DNA of 64,000 nucleotides from the NCBI GenBank assembly GCA_963757805.1, contig CAVWSM010000006.1, positions 744,001 through 808,000 on the forward strand, given 5' to 3'. The notes under the pieces were generated by a model. It was not told the DNA's origin, searched no databases, and saw only the letters and a program-made list of their open reading frames with translations. Shown piece after piece: positions 9,154 to 19,310 of this stretch (position 1 is its first letter; every line of letters starts with the position of its first letter). The translations under genes were made by a program, and so were the position numbers. Source of the DNA: CAVWSM01 sp963757805 (lineage in GTDB: Bacteria; Actinomycetota; Actinomycetes; Jiangellales; Jiangellaceae).

Positions 9154-11482
9154 TGCCAGCTCCGCGAGCACCGCGCGGAGGGCCTCGACCGCCTTCTGGG
9201 TGGTCGCCTCGTCCAGCGGCCCACCCCCGCCCGCAACCAGGTAGAGCACGTCGACCGCTTCGGCTCCGAGGGTGCCTACGACGGCCGATCGCACGGCGAC
9301 GTCGCATGAGGCAAGCGCCCCGGCCAGCCGGTACAGGAGCCCCGGCACGTCGTGGGCGCGCACCTCGACGACCACGGCGTCGGCGGACGCGCCCGGCACG
9401 ACGGCCACCTGCGCCGCCGGCACGGGGACGGCCGGTGGCTGCCAGGCGTGCACCCGCGAGAGCAGGCGGGCCTCGACGTCGAGCGTTCCCTGCAGGGCGT
9501 GCTTGACGTCGTCGCGGAGCACCTCTCGGGGCGGTGGTCCGGCGTACGACGACTCGACTCGGAGCACCTGCACAGCGGTAGCGCCCTGCGTGTGGATTGC
9601 GGCTGAGCGTACGTCGAGGCGATGCAGCGCGAGCACCCCGGCGACGGTCGCGAGCAGGCCGGTGCGGTCGGGAGCAACCACGGTGACCATGGTCCCGTCG
9701 TCGGTGATCTCCACGGCCAGCTGGCCGGCGCTTGCGAGGTCACGCTGCCAGGGCTCGAGTCCGGCCGGCTGCGGGACCTGGGCACCGCCGAGCACCGCTC
9801 GCACTCGGCCCACCAGGTCTCCGATGAGTGCCTGCCGCCATGGGGTCCAGGCGAGCGGGCCCGCGGCGATGGCGTCGGCCTCCGTGAGCGCCGCGAGCAG
9901 GTCGAGCACCTCCCGCGTGCCCACCTCGGTCGCCACCGCCGCGATCGTCGCGGGGTCGTCAAGGTCGCGTCTGGTCGCGGCTTCCGGGAGCAGCAGGTGG
10001 TGGCGCACGAGCGTCGTGATCACGTCGACGTCCTGCTCCGCAAAACCCATGCGGGTCACCATCGCGCGAGCGAGCGCTGCACCGGTCTCGCTGTGATCGC
10101 CTGGCTGACCCTTGCCCAGGTCATGCAGCAGCGCGGCCACCAGGAGCAGGTCGGGGCGGCTGACCCGCCTGGTGAGTGCAGCGGCCTCGACCGCCGCCTG
10201 CAGGCAGTGCCGGTCGACAGTGTGGCGATGGATAGCGGTGCGCTGCGGCCGGAACCGGATGGCCTCCCACGCCGGCAGCCAGCGAGCCACGAGTCCCGAC
10301 CGAGTCGAGCGCCTCCCACACGGGCACGGCCGACGGCCCCGCACCGAGCAACGCGACCAACGCTTCGCGCGCAGCGTCAGACCAGGGCACGGGGAGCGCC
10401 GGTGTCTCCGCGGCGAGCCGGGCGACGGTGTGCGGGGCGAGGGGCAGCCCAGCCTGGGCCGCGGCCGCGGCCGCTCGCAACGGCAGCACCGGATCCCGGT
10501 CGGGGCGGGCTCCCATGGCCAGCACAACCTCCCCGTCCTGCACGACGACGCCGTCGGCAATGGGCTGCCGAAGGGCCGTTCCGCGACCACGCCGGCGGGT
10601 AGTACGGCTCACGTCGCGCCACGTGACGTCGGCTGCGTACGCCACAACGCGCCCGGCCTCCGACACCCGGCGCAGCAGCGCGTCGGCATCCAGCAGCCCT
10701 AGCCGCACAGCCACAGCGTCCTGCTCAGGAAGGATCAGTCGGTCGACTCGGCGGCCGGTCGACAGATGCAGCGCATCGCGCACGGTGAGCAGCCACTCGC
10801 GGGCCTCGTCGAGGCCGCGGGTGTTGCGCCGCTCGGCCAGCCAGGACGCCGACACCGCGCGCAGCGCAAGCAGGTCCCGCAGTCCGCCGTAGGCGTCGAC
10901 AAGGTCGGGCTCGAGCAGGTAAGCCAGCTCGCCCACCCGCCGGGCGCGTTCGCGGCACAGCGCGGCCAGGTCGGGCAGCCGCCGCCGGGCCTGCTGCCGC
11001 CAGTCGGCGAGCACCGCGGTGCGTACGCCCTCCGTCAGCACCGGGTCGCCGCCTATGTGTCGGGCGTCGAGCATGCCGAGCATCGCCTTGAGGTCCTCGG
11101 CCGCGACGGCACGCGCCTCCTGCGGTGTGCGCACCGCGTGGTCGAGCGGGATCTTGCTGTCCCACACCGGGTAGAAGACCTGCTCGGCGAGCCCAGCGAC
11201 ATCGGTCTTCTCGTCCGAGTGCAGCAGCACGACGTCGAGATCGCTGCCGGGCAGGAGCTCGCGTCGGCCGTACCCTCCCACTGCCACCAGCGCCACACCC
11301 GACGTCTGGCCGAGCAGCCCGCCCAGCCACGAGTCAGCGAGGTCGGACAGTGCGCGCCGCCGCTGCGCGGCGGTCAGCCCGTCGGCCTCGAGGACAGCCC
11401 CCCGGGCGGCGCGGAAGCGCGCCGATGGATCGCGCCCGCTCCCGATTCCCGGAGCGGGCGCGACCTCTCGACTTCGACTCAC
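9145..11482 (-). CDS. glnD: PII nucleotidyltransferase GlnD (one frame break)
   Basis: Bifunctional enzyme that modifies and de-modifies the PII protein; in actinobacteria the modification is adenylylation. The N-terminal nucleotidyltransferase has GGYGRRELLPGSDLDVVLL. The HD domain has LLHDLGKGQPGDHSE and VRHHLLLPE. Two C-terminal ACT domains start at TMVTVVAPDRTGLLATVAG and VVVEVRAHDVPGLLYRLAG. The frame breaks near base 10300: the N-terminal part reads ...PVWEALDSVG and the next frame continues GLVARWLPAWEAIRFRPQRT. All domains are complete, about 778 codons in total, so an indel error is likely. The GTG start (11482) overlaps the glnK stop by 4 nt. The stop lies inside repeat family 2 copy 1. 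Confidence 0.9.
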
Positions 11483-11817
11483 AAGGCGTCTGGGCCGCGC
11501 TCGCCTGTGCGGACCCTGACGACCGTCTCTACGGGTGTCACCCACACCTTGCCGTCGCCAATGCGACCGCTCTGCGCGGCCTTGCTGATCACGTCCACGA
11601 CGTCCTCGGCGTCGGGGTCGTCGACGAGCACCTCGACGCGGACCTTGGGGACGAGGTCGACCTTGTATTCCGCGCCGCGGTAGACCTCGGTGTGCCCCTT
11701 CTGCCGTCCGTACCCACTCGCCTCGCTGACCGTCATCCCGTGGACCCCGAACTGCTCCAGGGCCGACCGGACCTCGTCGAGCTTGTACGGCTTGATGACC
11801 GCGGTGACGAGCTTCAT
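11479..11817 (-). CDS. glnB: PII nitrogen regulatory protein (GlnK/GlnB)
   Basis: 112 aa PII trimer subunit that senses ATP/ADP and 2-oxoglutarate and gates AmtB. It begins MKLVTAVIKPYKLDEVRSAL. The T loop YGRQKGHTEVYRGAEYKVD contains the Tyr (position about 51) that GlnD modifies. The B loop is SGRIGDGKVWVTPVE. The length is typical. Start and stop overlap amtB and glnD by 4 nt each, giving the order amtB-glnK-glnD in one tight operon. Coupling with amtB argues for a GlnK-type role, the inhibitor of ammonium uptake. Confidence 0.97.
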   Translation of the reverse strand: MKLVTAVIKPYKLDEVRSALEQFGVHGMTVSEASGYGRQKGHTEVYRGAEYKVDLVPKVRVEVLVDDPDAEDVVDVISKAAQSGRIGDGKVWVTPVETVVRVRTGERGPDAL

Positions 11818-13211
11818 GCGTTCACACTCCTCTCAGTGGGCGCGGACTCGTCCGCGGGCTGGGCCGGCGTGTCGGTCGCTCCCTGCGAGATCGGTGGTGC
11901 CACCGCGGTGGTCGCTGCGTGCTGCGGACGGCTCCCGGTGCCGATGGAGGTGAAGTCGTACGCCGTCTCGGCGTGCTCGGCGAGGTCGATGCCGCTGACC
12001 TCCTCGTCTTCCGGCACTCGGAAGCCGATCGTCGCCTTGATCACGTAGCCGATGATGGCAGTGATGATGAACGAGTACGCCAAGACCGTCCCCGCGCCCA
12101 TTGCCTGGTCGCCCAACAGACTCAAGCCGCCTCCGTAGAGCAACCCGTCGCGGCCGAGCTCGTTGACCTCGGTCGTGGCAAAGAAGCCGATGAACAGGCA
12201 GCCGACGATGCCACCGAACAGGTGGACGGCAACAACGTCGAGCGAGTCGTCGAAGCCCAGGCGGAACTTGATGCTGACGGCCAGCGCGCAGACCGCACCG
12301 GCGAGCAGGCCCAGCACGATCGCCGCCCACGGAGCGATGAACGCACACGCAGGGGTGACGGCAACCAGACCGGCCACGGCGCCGGAGGCGGCGCCCAGGC
12401 TCGTCGGGTGCCCGTCACGCAGCCGCTCGACGATGAGCCAGCCGATGACCGCCGAGGCCGTCGCGACCATGGTGTTGGTGAAGGCGACGCCGGCCAGCTC
12501 GCCTGCCGCGAGCGCCGAGCCGGCGTTGAAGCCGAACCAGCCAAACCACAGCAGGCCCGCGCCGATCATCACGAGCGGCAGGTTGTGCGGCCGCATCGGG
12601 TCCCTGCGCCAGCCGATGCGCTTACCCAGCACGATCGCGAGCGCGAGACCTGCGGCGCCTGCGTTGATGTGGACCGCCGTGCCGCCGGCGAAGTCGAGGA
12701 CGCCGGCGCCGGCCAGCAGTCCGTCGCCGCTGCCGCCGAGCTCCTCACTGCCGAAGTCGAACACCCAGTGCGCGACCGGGAAGTAGACGAGAGTCACCCA
12801 GAGGGCGACAAACACGCCCCAAGACACAAACTTGGCGCGGTCGGCGACCGCGCCGCTGATGAGCGCCGGGGTGATGATCGCGAACATCAGCTGGAACATC
12901 GCGAACACGAGCATCGGGATCGGGTACACGCCGCCGTTCAGCGCGAGCTCCCCCACCGCGTCCTGCAGCCCGGCGAGTGACAGGCCGCCCCAGAAGGCGT
13001 TGCCGTCGTCACCGAAGGCGACCGAGAAGCCGAACAGCACCCAGAGGATGCTCACGATCCCGATCGTGATGAAGCTCATCATGAGCATGTTGAGTACGCT
13101 CTTGGCCCGCACCATGCCGCCATAGAAGAAGGCCAAGCCGGGCGTCATGAGCAGGACGAGCGCGGCACTCGTGAGCACCCAGGCTGTATCGCCCGCACTT
13201 AGCTCAGGCAT
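11814..13211 (-). CDS. amtB: Ammonium transporter AmtB
   Basis: 465 aa ammonium channel with about eleven membrane helices. Recognisable motifs include DTAWVLTSAALVLLMTPGLAFFYGGM at the start, DFAGGTAVHINAGAAGLA (first pore His), and DVVAVHLFGGIVGCLFIGFF (second pore His). The C-terminal cytoplasmic tail (EDEEVSGIDLAEHAETAYDF) is the segment that contacts PII. It is the first gene of the amtB-glnK-glnD operon. About 160 bp lies between its start and the BTAD regulator gene behind it, so the nitrogen-responsive promoter should be there. Confidence 0.96.
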   Translation of the reverse strand: MPELSAGDTAWVLTSAALVLLMTPGLAFFYGGMVRAKSVLNMLMMSFITIGIVSILWVLFGFSVAFGDDGNAFWGGLSLAGLQDAVGELALNGGVYPIPMLVFAMFQLMFAIITPALISGAVADRAKFVSWGVFVALWVTLVYFPVAHWVFDFGSEELGGSGDGLLAGAGVLDFAGGTAVHINAGAAGLALAIVLGKRIGWRRDPMRPHNLPLVMIGAGLLWFGWFGFNAGSALAAGELAGVAFTNTMVATASAVIGWLIVERLRDGHPTSLGAASGAVAGLVAVTPACAFIAPWAAIVLGLLAGAVCALAVSIKFRLGFDDSLDVVAVHLFGGIVGCLFIGFFATTEVNELGRDGLLYGGGLSLLGDQAMGAGTVLAYSFIITAIIGYVIKATIGFRVPEDEEVSGIDLAEHAETAYDFTSIGTGSRPQHAATTAVAPPISQGATDTPAQPADESAPTERSVNA

Positions 13212-13372
13212 CGCAGACTCCCTAGAGGGTCTTGGAGGACAGCCACCGGCCGCGGCCTCGGTGCCGGCGAACAGTGGTGGCCCTACCGGTTACTTTTGGG
13301 AGACTCTCCGCCCAGGCTGTTGCGCGCGGTCGTCCGTCGTGTTTCTGCCGTGTTGACGTTGCGCGCGTCGTG

Positions 13373-16300
13373 TTACGTGCGTGTGAACGGGCGCAGGCCC
13401 GCCATCGCCTCGGCCTCCCACCGGGCGGACCGTGCCCGGCGCGCGACCTCGACCGCCTGCTCCCAGTGCTCCTTGGCGTAACCATCACGGCTGAGCGCCT
13501 CCGCGAGGCGGGCCAGCCGGGTGGCGACTGGGCCGATGACCATCGAGAGGGTCTCGCCGCCGGCAACGAGGTCGGCAAACGGCAGCAGGTCCGCGTACGC
13601 CTGCTCGACCATCACTCGCGGGAGAACCGGGGCGGTGGTCACGACCGCGTCGGCGCGCATCGTCGACTGCAGCAACCACAGGTAGTCGTAGGGCAACGGC
13701 GGTGCGTTGACGAGAACATCGGCCGCGGCGCGTTGGTCGCCCTGGGCGATCCGGAGTGCGGCCAAGGATGGTCCCGCGCTGCGAGGGTAGGCGCGGGCGA
13801 GGCCTTCGACGACCGGCGCCTGCTCCAGAATGCGGCCCTGCTGGTAGCGCGCGACCATCGCGCCGTAGGCGGTGATCGCCGGGAGGTCCCACATCTCCGC
13901 GCCCTCGGACAACTTTCCGATGCGTATGAACGCGGCCGCAGCTTCGTTGAGGTCTCCCTGCACCGCGTCGCGATAAGCACGGAACAACTCCACTTGGACC
14001 GAGAAGATGGGCAGCTCGAACTGCTTGACCAGCGCTTCAGCTGCGTCAACCAAGTCAGCCGCCTCGTCGACCCGGCCGTACAGACCGAGCTCGGTGACCT
14101 GACCAAGCAGGCCGAGAACCTCGACGCCCGGCATGCCACGATCGCGGCCCTAGTCGCCAAAGCTCTTCGGCGACTGGCAGCGCGATAGTCCGGGTCTGCG
14201 GCGCGCGCAACGTGTAGTACTGCGAGTTGAGCGCCACCGCGAGCAAGGCGGGGTCTCCGAGCCGCCTGGCCATGGCCACGGCGTCATGCGCGGGTACGGT
14301 CGCATCCACGCCGGCCCAGAAGGCAACCTCCGTGCTGAAAATCGCGAGCAGCCGGCAGCGCAGCGGCGAGTCGTCGTGGGGCAGCGCATCCAGCGTGTCG
14401 CGGATGATCCCGACGAGCTCGTCGTCGACCGTGCCGTACTCCTTCGCGTTCCACAGCATCGGCACGTCGGTTGAGACGATCGCGCGGGCCGTGAGCTCGG
14501 CGTCGCCGAGGGCCACAGAGGCTTTCACGGCCTCGTTGCGCGTGAACCGTGCGGTCTGGCAGCGACCTGCCAGCTGCTGCGCGCGGGCCAGGCCGGCCAG
14601 TATCTCGACGCGGTTGCGCGGCGCTTCGTCCATCCGCCGAGTGGTGCAGGCGTCCGCTGCACGCTGCCAAAGGTCCATGGCCATCGTGTAGGCGAACCGG
14701 CTCTCTGCCTGCTGCGCGGCCGCGCGCGCGTAGCGCTCGGTCCGCTCGGCATAGCCGAGCGAGGCCGCTTCGCCGAAGTGGTGTGCCAATGCGGCAGGGT
14801 CGTCGGGCTGCAGCCGCTCGAGCGCGATGCCGAGGCGCGTGTGGATGCGGGCGCGACGGAGCTTGGACAGGTCGTCGTAGAGCGTGTCGCGGACCAGCGC
14901 GTGCGAGAACGCCACGACCCCCACAGCGGGCTCGGTCAGGACGCCGGACACAAGAGCCGCCTCGAGCGCGTCGTACACCTCGTCCTCGGTGAAATCGCCT
15001 GCCTCGACAAGCACGTCGATCGCGGCTCGTTGACCGAGTGCAGAAGCCGTACGGAGCACGAGCCGCGCGCGGTGCGGCAGCCGATCAATTCGCCGCCGGA
15101 TCACGTCGCGTACGCCTGCGGGCACCTCGCTCATCGCCACGAGCTCACCCTCACCGGCCAGCAATCGGGCGCTCTCCCGGACAAACAGCGGATTGCCCCC
15201 GGTGCGATCGGCGATCGCGGCGACCACGTCGTCGGACGGGACGGCCAACACGCCCTCGCTCGCAGACACCGCACGGACGACGGCGGCGACGTCGTCGAGG
15301 GCGAGGCCAGTGAGCCCGATGCGCGCGGCCTGGTGGCGCGAGATGACGGCCAGTGTCTCCCTCAGCCCCGGCCCGACCTCGTCGTCGCGGTAGGTGCCGA
15401 TGATCAGCAGCCGCCCCTCCGGCAAGAGCGCCACGACATCGCGCAGCGCCGCGAGCGACCCCTCGTCGGCTTGGTGCAGGTCGTCGAGCACGACAAGCAG
15501 CGGAGTCTGGTGGCTGAACCGCGCGAGATAGCTTGCGAGCCCTTCGTGCATGCGGAACCGCTCAGCCGCGCCGGCGAGATCGTCGGCGGCCGTCATGTCG
15601 CGCAGCGGTGCCGCGGCGGCACGTTCGGCGTCGGTAGGGGCAAAATCGGCCACCAGTCCGCGCGTGAGCTCGATCAACGGCCACAGCGCGGGCAACCATT
15701 CGGCCTCGGGGAACCGTCCGAACGCCGTGCGCCAGCCCGCCTTGGCGAGGCCGTCCGCGAGTGTCGCGACGAGCTCGGTCTTGCCGATTCCGGCCTCGCC
15801 GCTGACGAGCGCGAGCCGCGGGGTGCCGGTGAGGAGGACGGTGTCCGCGCCGGCGCGCAGCTTGGCGAGCTCGGCATCGCGGCCCACGATGCCCACCTTG
15901 ATCTCAGCCCACCCGGCACCCTCGGCCGGCTCGTTGGCCCGTTGGCCGGGGATGGCGATGACGGCGCCCGTCGGTGTGGCGGCGGACGCGGCCATGCCCG
16001 GCTGACCTATGCCCACAGCGGCGACCGTCGGCACCCGGGCGGCCAGCGAGGCGTCGTGCCGCAGGATCGCAGCCTCGAGCTCGCGTAACACTGGGCCGGG
16101 ACGGACGCCCAGCTCCTGGTCGAGGATCGCGCGAGCCCGCCGCAGTGCAGCGAGTGCATCTCCTTGTCGACCGTCGCGGTAGAGGGCGAGCGCGAGCAGT
16201 CGCCACGACTCCTCGCGCAGCGGTTCGGACGGCAACGAGGGACTCCAGGTCGGCAACAGCTGCCGCCGGTTGACCCGAGTCGAGCAGCGCCGCCGCGTGC

Positions 16301-16797
16301 CGCTCGCGAGCGTGGTCACGCAGTTCCGTCAGCCGTACGGCCTCCGGCTGCGCCCACGGCTCGGTTGCCATGCCGGCGTAGGCCGGACCACGCCACCGTC
16401 CGAGCGCCTTGTCCAGCAGCGCGAGGGCGTCACGAGGGTCGGCCGCCTGGGCGGCCGCACTCAGCTCTGCCTCGAAGACACGAGCATCGATGTCGTCAGC
16501 GGCAGCGCGCAGCGCGTAGCCAGGAGGCACACTCACGAGCGTCGTCGCCGGTGAGCGCGGGGCCCGGTCCGGCTCCAGTGCACGCCGCAGGTGCGACACG
16601 TACGCCTGCAACGCGCCGAGCGCGCGGGGCGGCGGCTCGCCGTTCCATAGGTCTGCGACGAGCCGGTCGGCCGGCACGACCCGCCCGCGACTCACGAGCA
16701 GCCTGGCGAGAACAGCTCGCTGCCGTGGGCCGCCGAGGTCTATCTCCTCGTCCTGCGCATCCAGCACCGAGAGTGGCCCGAGTACGCAATACCGCAT
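13373..16797 (-). CDS. AfsR/SARP-like BTAD regulator with AAA ATPase and TPR-like C-terminus (two frame breaks)
   Basis: Large regulator, about 1140 codons. Residues 1-95 form an OmpR-type winged helix (MRYCVLGPLSVLDAQ..., VAVHLR-type helix read here as LQAYVSHLRRALEP). It is followed by the BTAD domain, then an ATPase with Walker A GEAGIGKTEL and Walker B LLVVLDDLHQAD. A long helical MalT/TPR-like region ends ...RPFTRT. The frame breaks twice: near 16232 (ADLESLV to PSEPLREESWRL) and near 14150 (PVAEELWRL to GMPGVEVLGLL). Each piece continues a recognisable domain, so the gene is probably intact in the organism. Such proteins control secondary metabolism or stress genes; the target is unknown. 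It is flanked by amtB and ftsY with no cluster beside it. Confidence 0.82.
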
Positions 16798-16921
16798 GCG
16801 CCACCTCCCGGCGCGAGCCTAGGCGCAGCAGGTTGCGAGTCGCGCCCGCTTATTCTCTGTCCGGCGCGGCGTGAGGGTCTCGAGGTTGGTTGCTAGTCGG
16901 ACATTTGAGCGCGATTGGGTC

Positions 16922-18112
16922 TCAGCCCAAGATGCCGTCGACGAACGCTTCGGGGTCGAAGGGCGCCAGGTCGTCTGGCCCTTCCCCGAGTCCGACGAGC
17001 TTGACCGGTACACCGAGCTCGCGCTGCACCGCCACGACGATGCCGCCCTTGGCCGTGCCGTCGAGCTTTGTGAGCACGATGCCGGTCACGTCGACGACTT
17101 CGGAAAACACGCGGGCCTGCGCCATACCGTTCTGACCAGTCGTCGCGTCGAGCACCAGCAGTACCTCGTCGACGGGGCCTTGCTTCTCGACGACCCGCTT
17201 GACCTTGCCGAGCTCGTCCATCAGGCCGACCTTGGTCTGCAACCGCCCAGCCGTATCGATGATGACGACATCGACGCCTTCCTCGATGCCAGTCTTGACC
17301 GCATCGAACGCAACACTGGCGGGGTCGCCGCCTTCGGGGCCTCGGACCGTTGGCACGCCAACTCGCTGACCCCACGTCTGCAGCTGGTCGGCTGCCGCGG
17401 CGCGGAACGTGTCGGCCGCGCCCAGCAACACATCGCGGTCTTCAGCCACAAGCACGCGGGCGAGCTTGCCGACCGTCGTCGTCTTGCCTGTGCCATTGAC
17501 ACCCACGACGAGCACGACGGCCGGCACCTCACCCTTGCGCTCGATCGCAAGCGTGCGGTCTGTGTCGGGGCCGATGAGCGCGAGCATCTCCTCGCGCAAG
17601 ATGGCGCGTGCCTGCTCGGGTGACTTGACTCCCTCTACGCGCACGCGAGCCCGCAGCCGCTCAACCAGGTCCTGTGTAGGCGCGACGCCGAGGTCGGCGG
17701 CGAGCAACGTGTCCTCGATCTCCTCCCACGTCTGCTCGTCGATCGTTTCGCGGGAGAGCAGGCTCAGAAGGCCCTTGCCGAGCGTGCTCTGCGAGCGGGA
17801 CAGCCGTGATCGCAGCCGTTCGAGCCGCCCGGCCGCGGGCGCGGGCCGCTCGATCTCGGGAAGCTCGGGTGTCTCCTCGACCGGCACCTCGACCGGCTCC
17901 GGTGTGACTTCCTCTGGGAGCGTGACCGTGTCAAGCGGCCGCTTGGGCGCGTCGACCGGCGCCGCCGCATCGTCGCCTACGCCGGGTGCGTAGTCGACTC
18001 CGGGGCGCGGCGCGGGTGCCTCCGGTGCGCGCCGACGCCTTGGCCGGACGAAGGCGACGACGCCGACGACGATCACGACTGCGAGGACGATGCCGAGGAT
18101 CAGGTACTCCAC
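16922..18112 (-). CDS. ftsY: SRP receptor FtsY
   Basis: 396 aa. An N-terminal membrane helix (YLILGIVLAVVIVVGVVAFV) is followed by an acidic/proline linker to about residue 95, then the NG domain. The G domain has P-loop GVNGTGKTTTVGKLA, VDVVIIDTAGRLQ and TKLDGTAKGG; the closing helix reads GEGPDDLAPFDPEAFVDGILG. Ffh is its partner in co-translational membrane targeting. The N-terminal helix is typical of actinobacterial FtsY. It stands between the BTAD regulator and the divergent DUF3048 lipoprotein gene. Confidence 0.97.
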   Translation of the reverse strand: MEYLILGIVLAVVIVVGVVAFVRPRRRRAPEAPAPRPGVDYAPGVGDDAAAPVDAPKRPLDTVTLPEEVTPEPVEVPVEETPELPEIERPAPAAGRLERLRSRLSRSQSTLGKGLLSLLSRETIDEQTWEEIEDTLLAADLGVAPTQDLVERLRARVRVEGVKSPEQARAILREEMLALIGPDTDRTLAIERKGEVPAVVLVVGVNGTGKTTTVGKLARVLVAEDRDVLLGAADTFRAAAADQLQTWGQRVGVPTVRGPEGGDPASVAFDAVKTGIEEGVDVVIIDTAGRLQTKVGLMDELGKVKRVVEKQGPVDEVLLVLDATTGQNGMAQARVFSEVVDVTGIVLTKLDGTAKGGIVVAVQRELGVPVKLVGLGEGPDDLAPFDPEAFVDGILG

Positions 18113-18190
18113 GGGGATTCATCCTCCCAGAACATCCGGTTGCGCCAGCACGTACCGCTAGCCTGCGGTCACCGAGGGAGAGGGGCCAGC

Positions 18191-19225
18191 GTGACCGTAC
18201 GCCGGGGAGTCCATGCCACCGCGGCTGTCTTGGCTCTGCTCGCCCTCGCTGCGTGCAACAGCGGCGGGGAAGACCGGCCCCGTGAAGTCCGCGTGGCCGC
18301 CGGCCCCCACGTGACGACTGGCCCCCTGCCCACATTGCCCTCGCCACCGCCTCCGCCGCCTCCCCCACCAGCGGTCTGGCCGCTGACGGGGCTCCCGTCC
18401 CAGGGGCTCGAGCAGTCTCGCGGGGTGCTTGTCGCCAAGGTCGACGACACGTCTGCCGGACGCCCGCAGATCGGCCTCGGCAGCGCCGACCTTGTGGTGC
18501 AAGAGCCGGTGGAGGGTGGCTTGACGCGGTTGGCCGTGTTCTTCCAGTCCACCGATCCCCCGGCGGTTGGCCCCGTACGTTCAGTGCGTACGAGCGATCT
18601 GTCCGTCGTCGCTCCAGCGAACGGCGTACTGGTCGCATCCGGGGGCAGCGGCATCACCTTGCAGACGCTGCGCGGCGCCGGCACGCAGGTGCTCGATGGC
18701 GGATCGGGATATGCGCGCGACCGCGGCCGGCGGGCGCCGTACAACGTCCTCGTGTCGCTCCCCCAGACGCGAGCAGCGCTCGGCGGCCTGGCGGCACCAG
18801 GCGGGCCCTATCTGCCGTGGGCGACAACGGTTGCACCGATTGCCGGAAGTCCCGCGTCCGCCGCCGAGGTTGGCTGGCCTTCGGGGCGTACGCGGTGGAC
18901 GTATGACCCGGCAGCGGGCTGGGTCCGTGATGGGGACCCGCCTCCCGACCGGTTCGCCGCGACCAACGTGCTGGTGCTACGCGTGGCACTGCGCGACACG
19001 GGGCAACGCGACGCGGCCGGGTCCGTGGTGCCCGAGGTTGTGTTGACCGGGTCGGGTGATGCGACCCTGCTCACCGGCCCGACCGTCGTGACGGGCCACT
19101 GGAGCAAGGGCGGTCCGGCCGAGCCGCTCCAGCTCTCGTTGCCCGACGGCACGCCAATCGCTCTGGCTCCTGGACGCACCTGGCTCGCGCTGGTGCCCGG
19201 TGGGGGCTCGGTTTCGGTGTCGTGA
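18191..19225 (+). CDS. DUF3048 (YerB-like) lipoprotein
   Basis: 344 aa predicted lipoprotein. The GTG at 18191 follows GAGGGAGAGGGG. The signal peptide RGVHATAAVLALLALAAC ends in a lipobox with Cys around residue 19. A proline run (PSPPPPPPPPPAVWPLTG) links to the DUF3048 domain, seen in VLVAKVDDTSAGRPQIGLGS, ADLVVQEPVEGGLTRLAVFFQS and GPVRSVRTSDL. The C-terminal half has the DUF3048_C pattern (FAATNVLVLRVALRDTG, VTGHWSKGG). The biochemical role of the family is not established; YerB lies with DNA ligase genes in Bacillus but not here. It converges on cydC across a perfect hairpin. Confidence 0.88.
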   Translation: MTVRRGVHATAAVLALLALAACNSGGEDRPREVRVAAGPHVTTGPLPTLPSPPPPPPPPPAVWPLTGLPSQGLEQSRGVLVAKVDDTSAGRPQIGLGSADLVVQEPVEGGLTRLAVFFQSTDPPAVGPVRSVRTSDLSVVAPANGVLVASGGSGITLQTLRGAGTQVLDGGSGYARDRGRRAPYNVLVSLPQTRAALGGLAAPGGPYLPWATTVAPIAGSPASAAEVGWPSGRTRWTYDPAAGWVRDGDPPPDRFAATNVLVLRVALRDTGQRDAAGSVVPEVVLTGSGDATLLTGPTVVTGHWSKGGPAEPLQLSLPDGTPIALAPGRTWLALVPGGGSVSVS

Positions 19226-19288
19226 GGGGTTGGGGGGCCCACGGGTTACCAGCAGCCGAGCCACGGGACGCGAATCGGTCGCTATAGC

Positions 19289-19310
19289 AGCGCTGGGGCG
19301 CCCCAGCGCT
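19289..19310. terminator. Perfect 22-bp palindrome between convergent DUF3048 and cydC
   Basis: AGCGCTGGGGC/GCCCCAGCGCT is a perfect inverted repeat whose last base touches the cydC stop codon. Its position between two convergent genes suggests a bidirectional terminator. No T tract follows. Confidence 0.6.

Noticed and set aside
13342..13377. GlnR-box-like elements (GTAAC and TCAAC-n6-GAAAC on the minus strand) upstream of amtB
   Set aside because: The location fits a nitrogen promoter, but the GTnAC-n6-GAAAC spacing is met only partly; not enough to call a site by eye.
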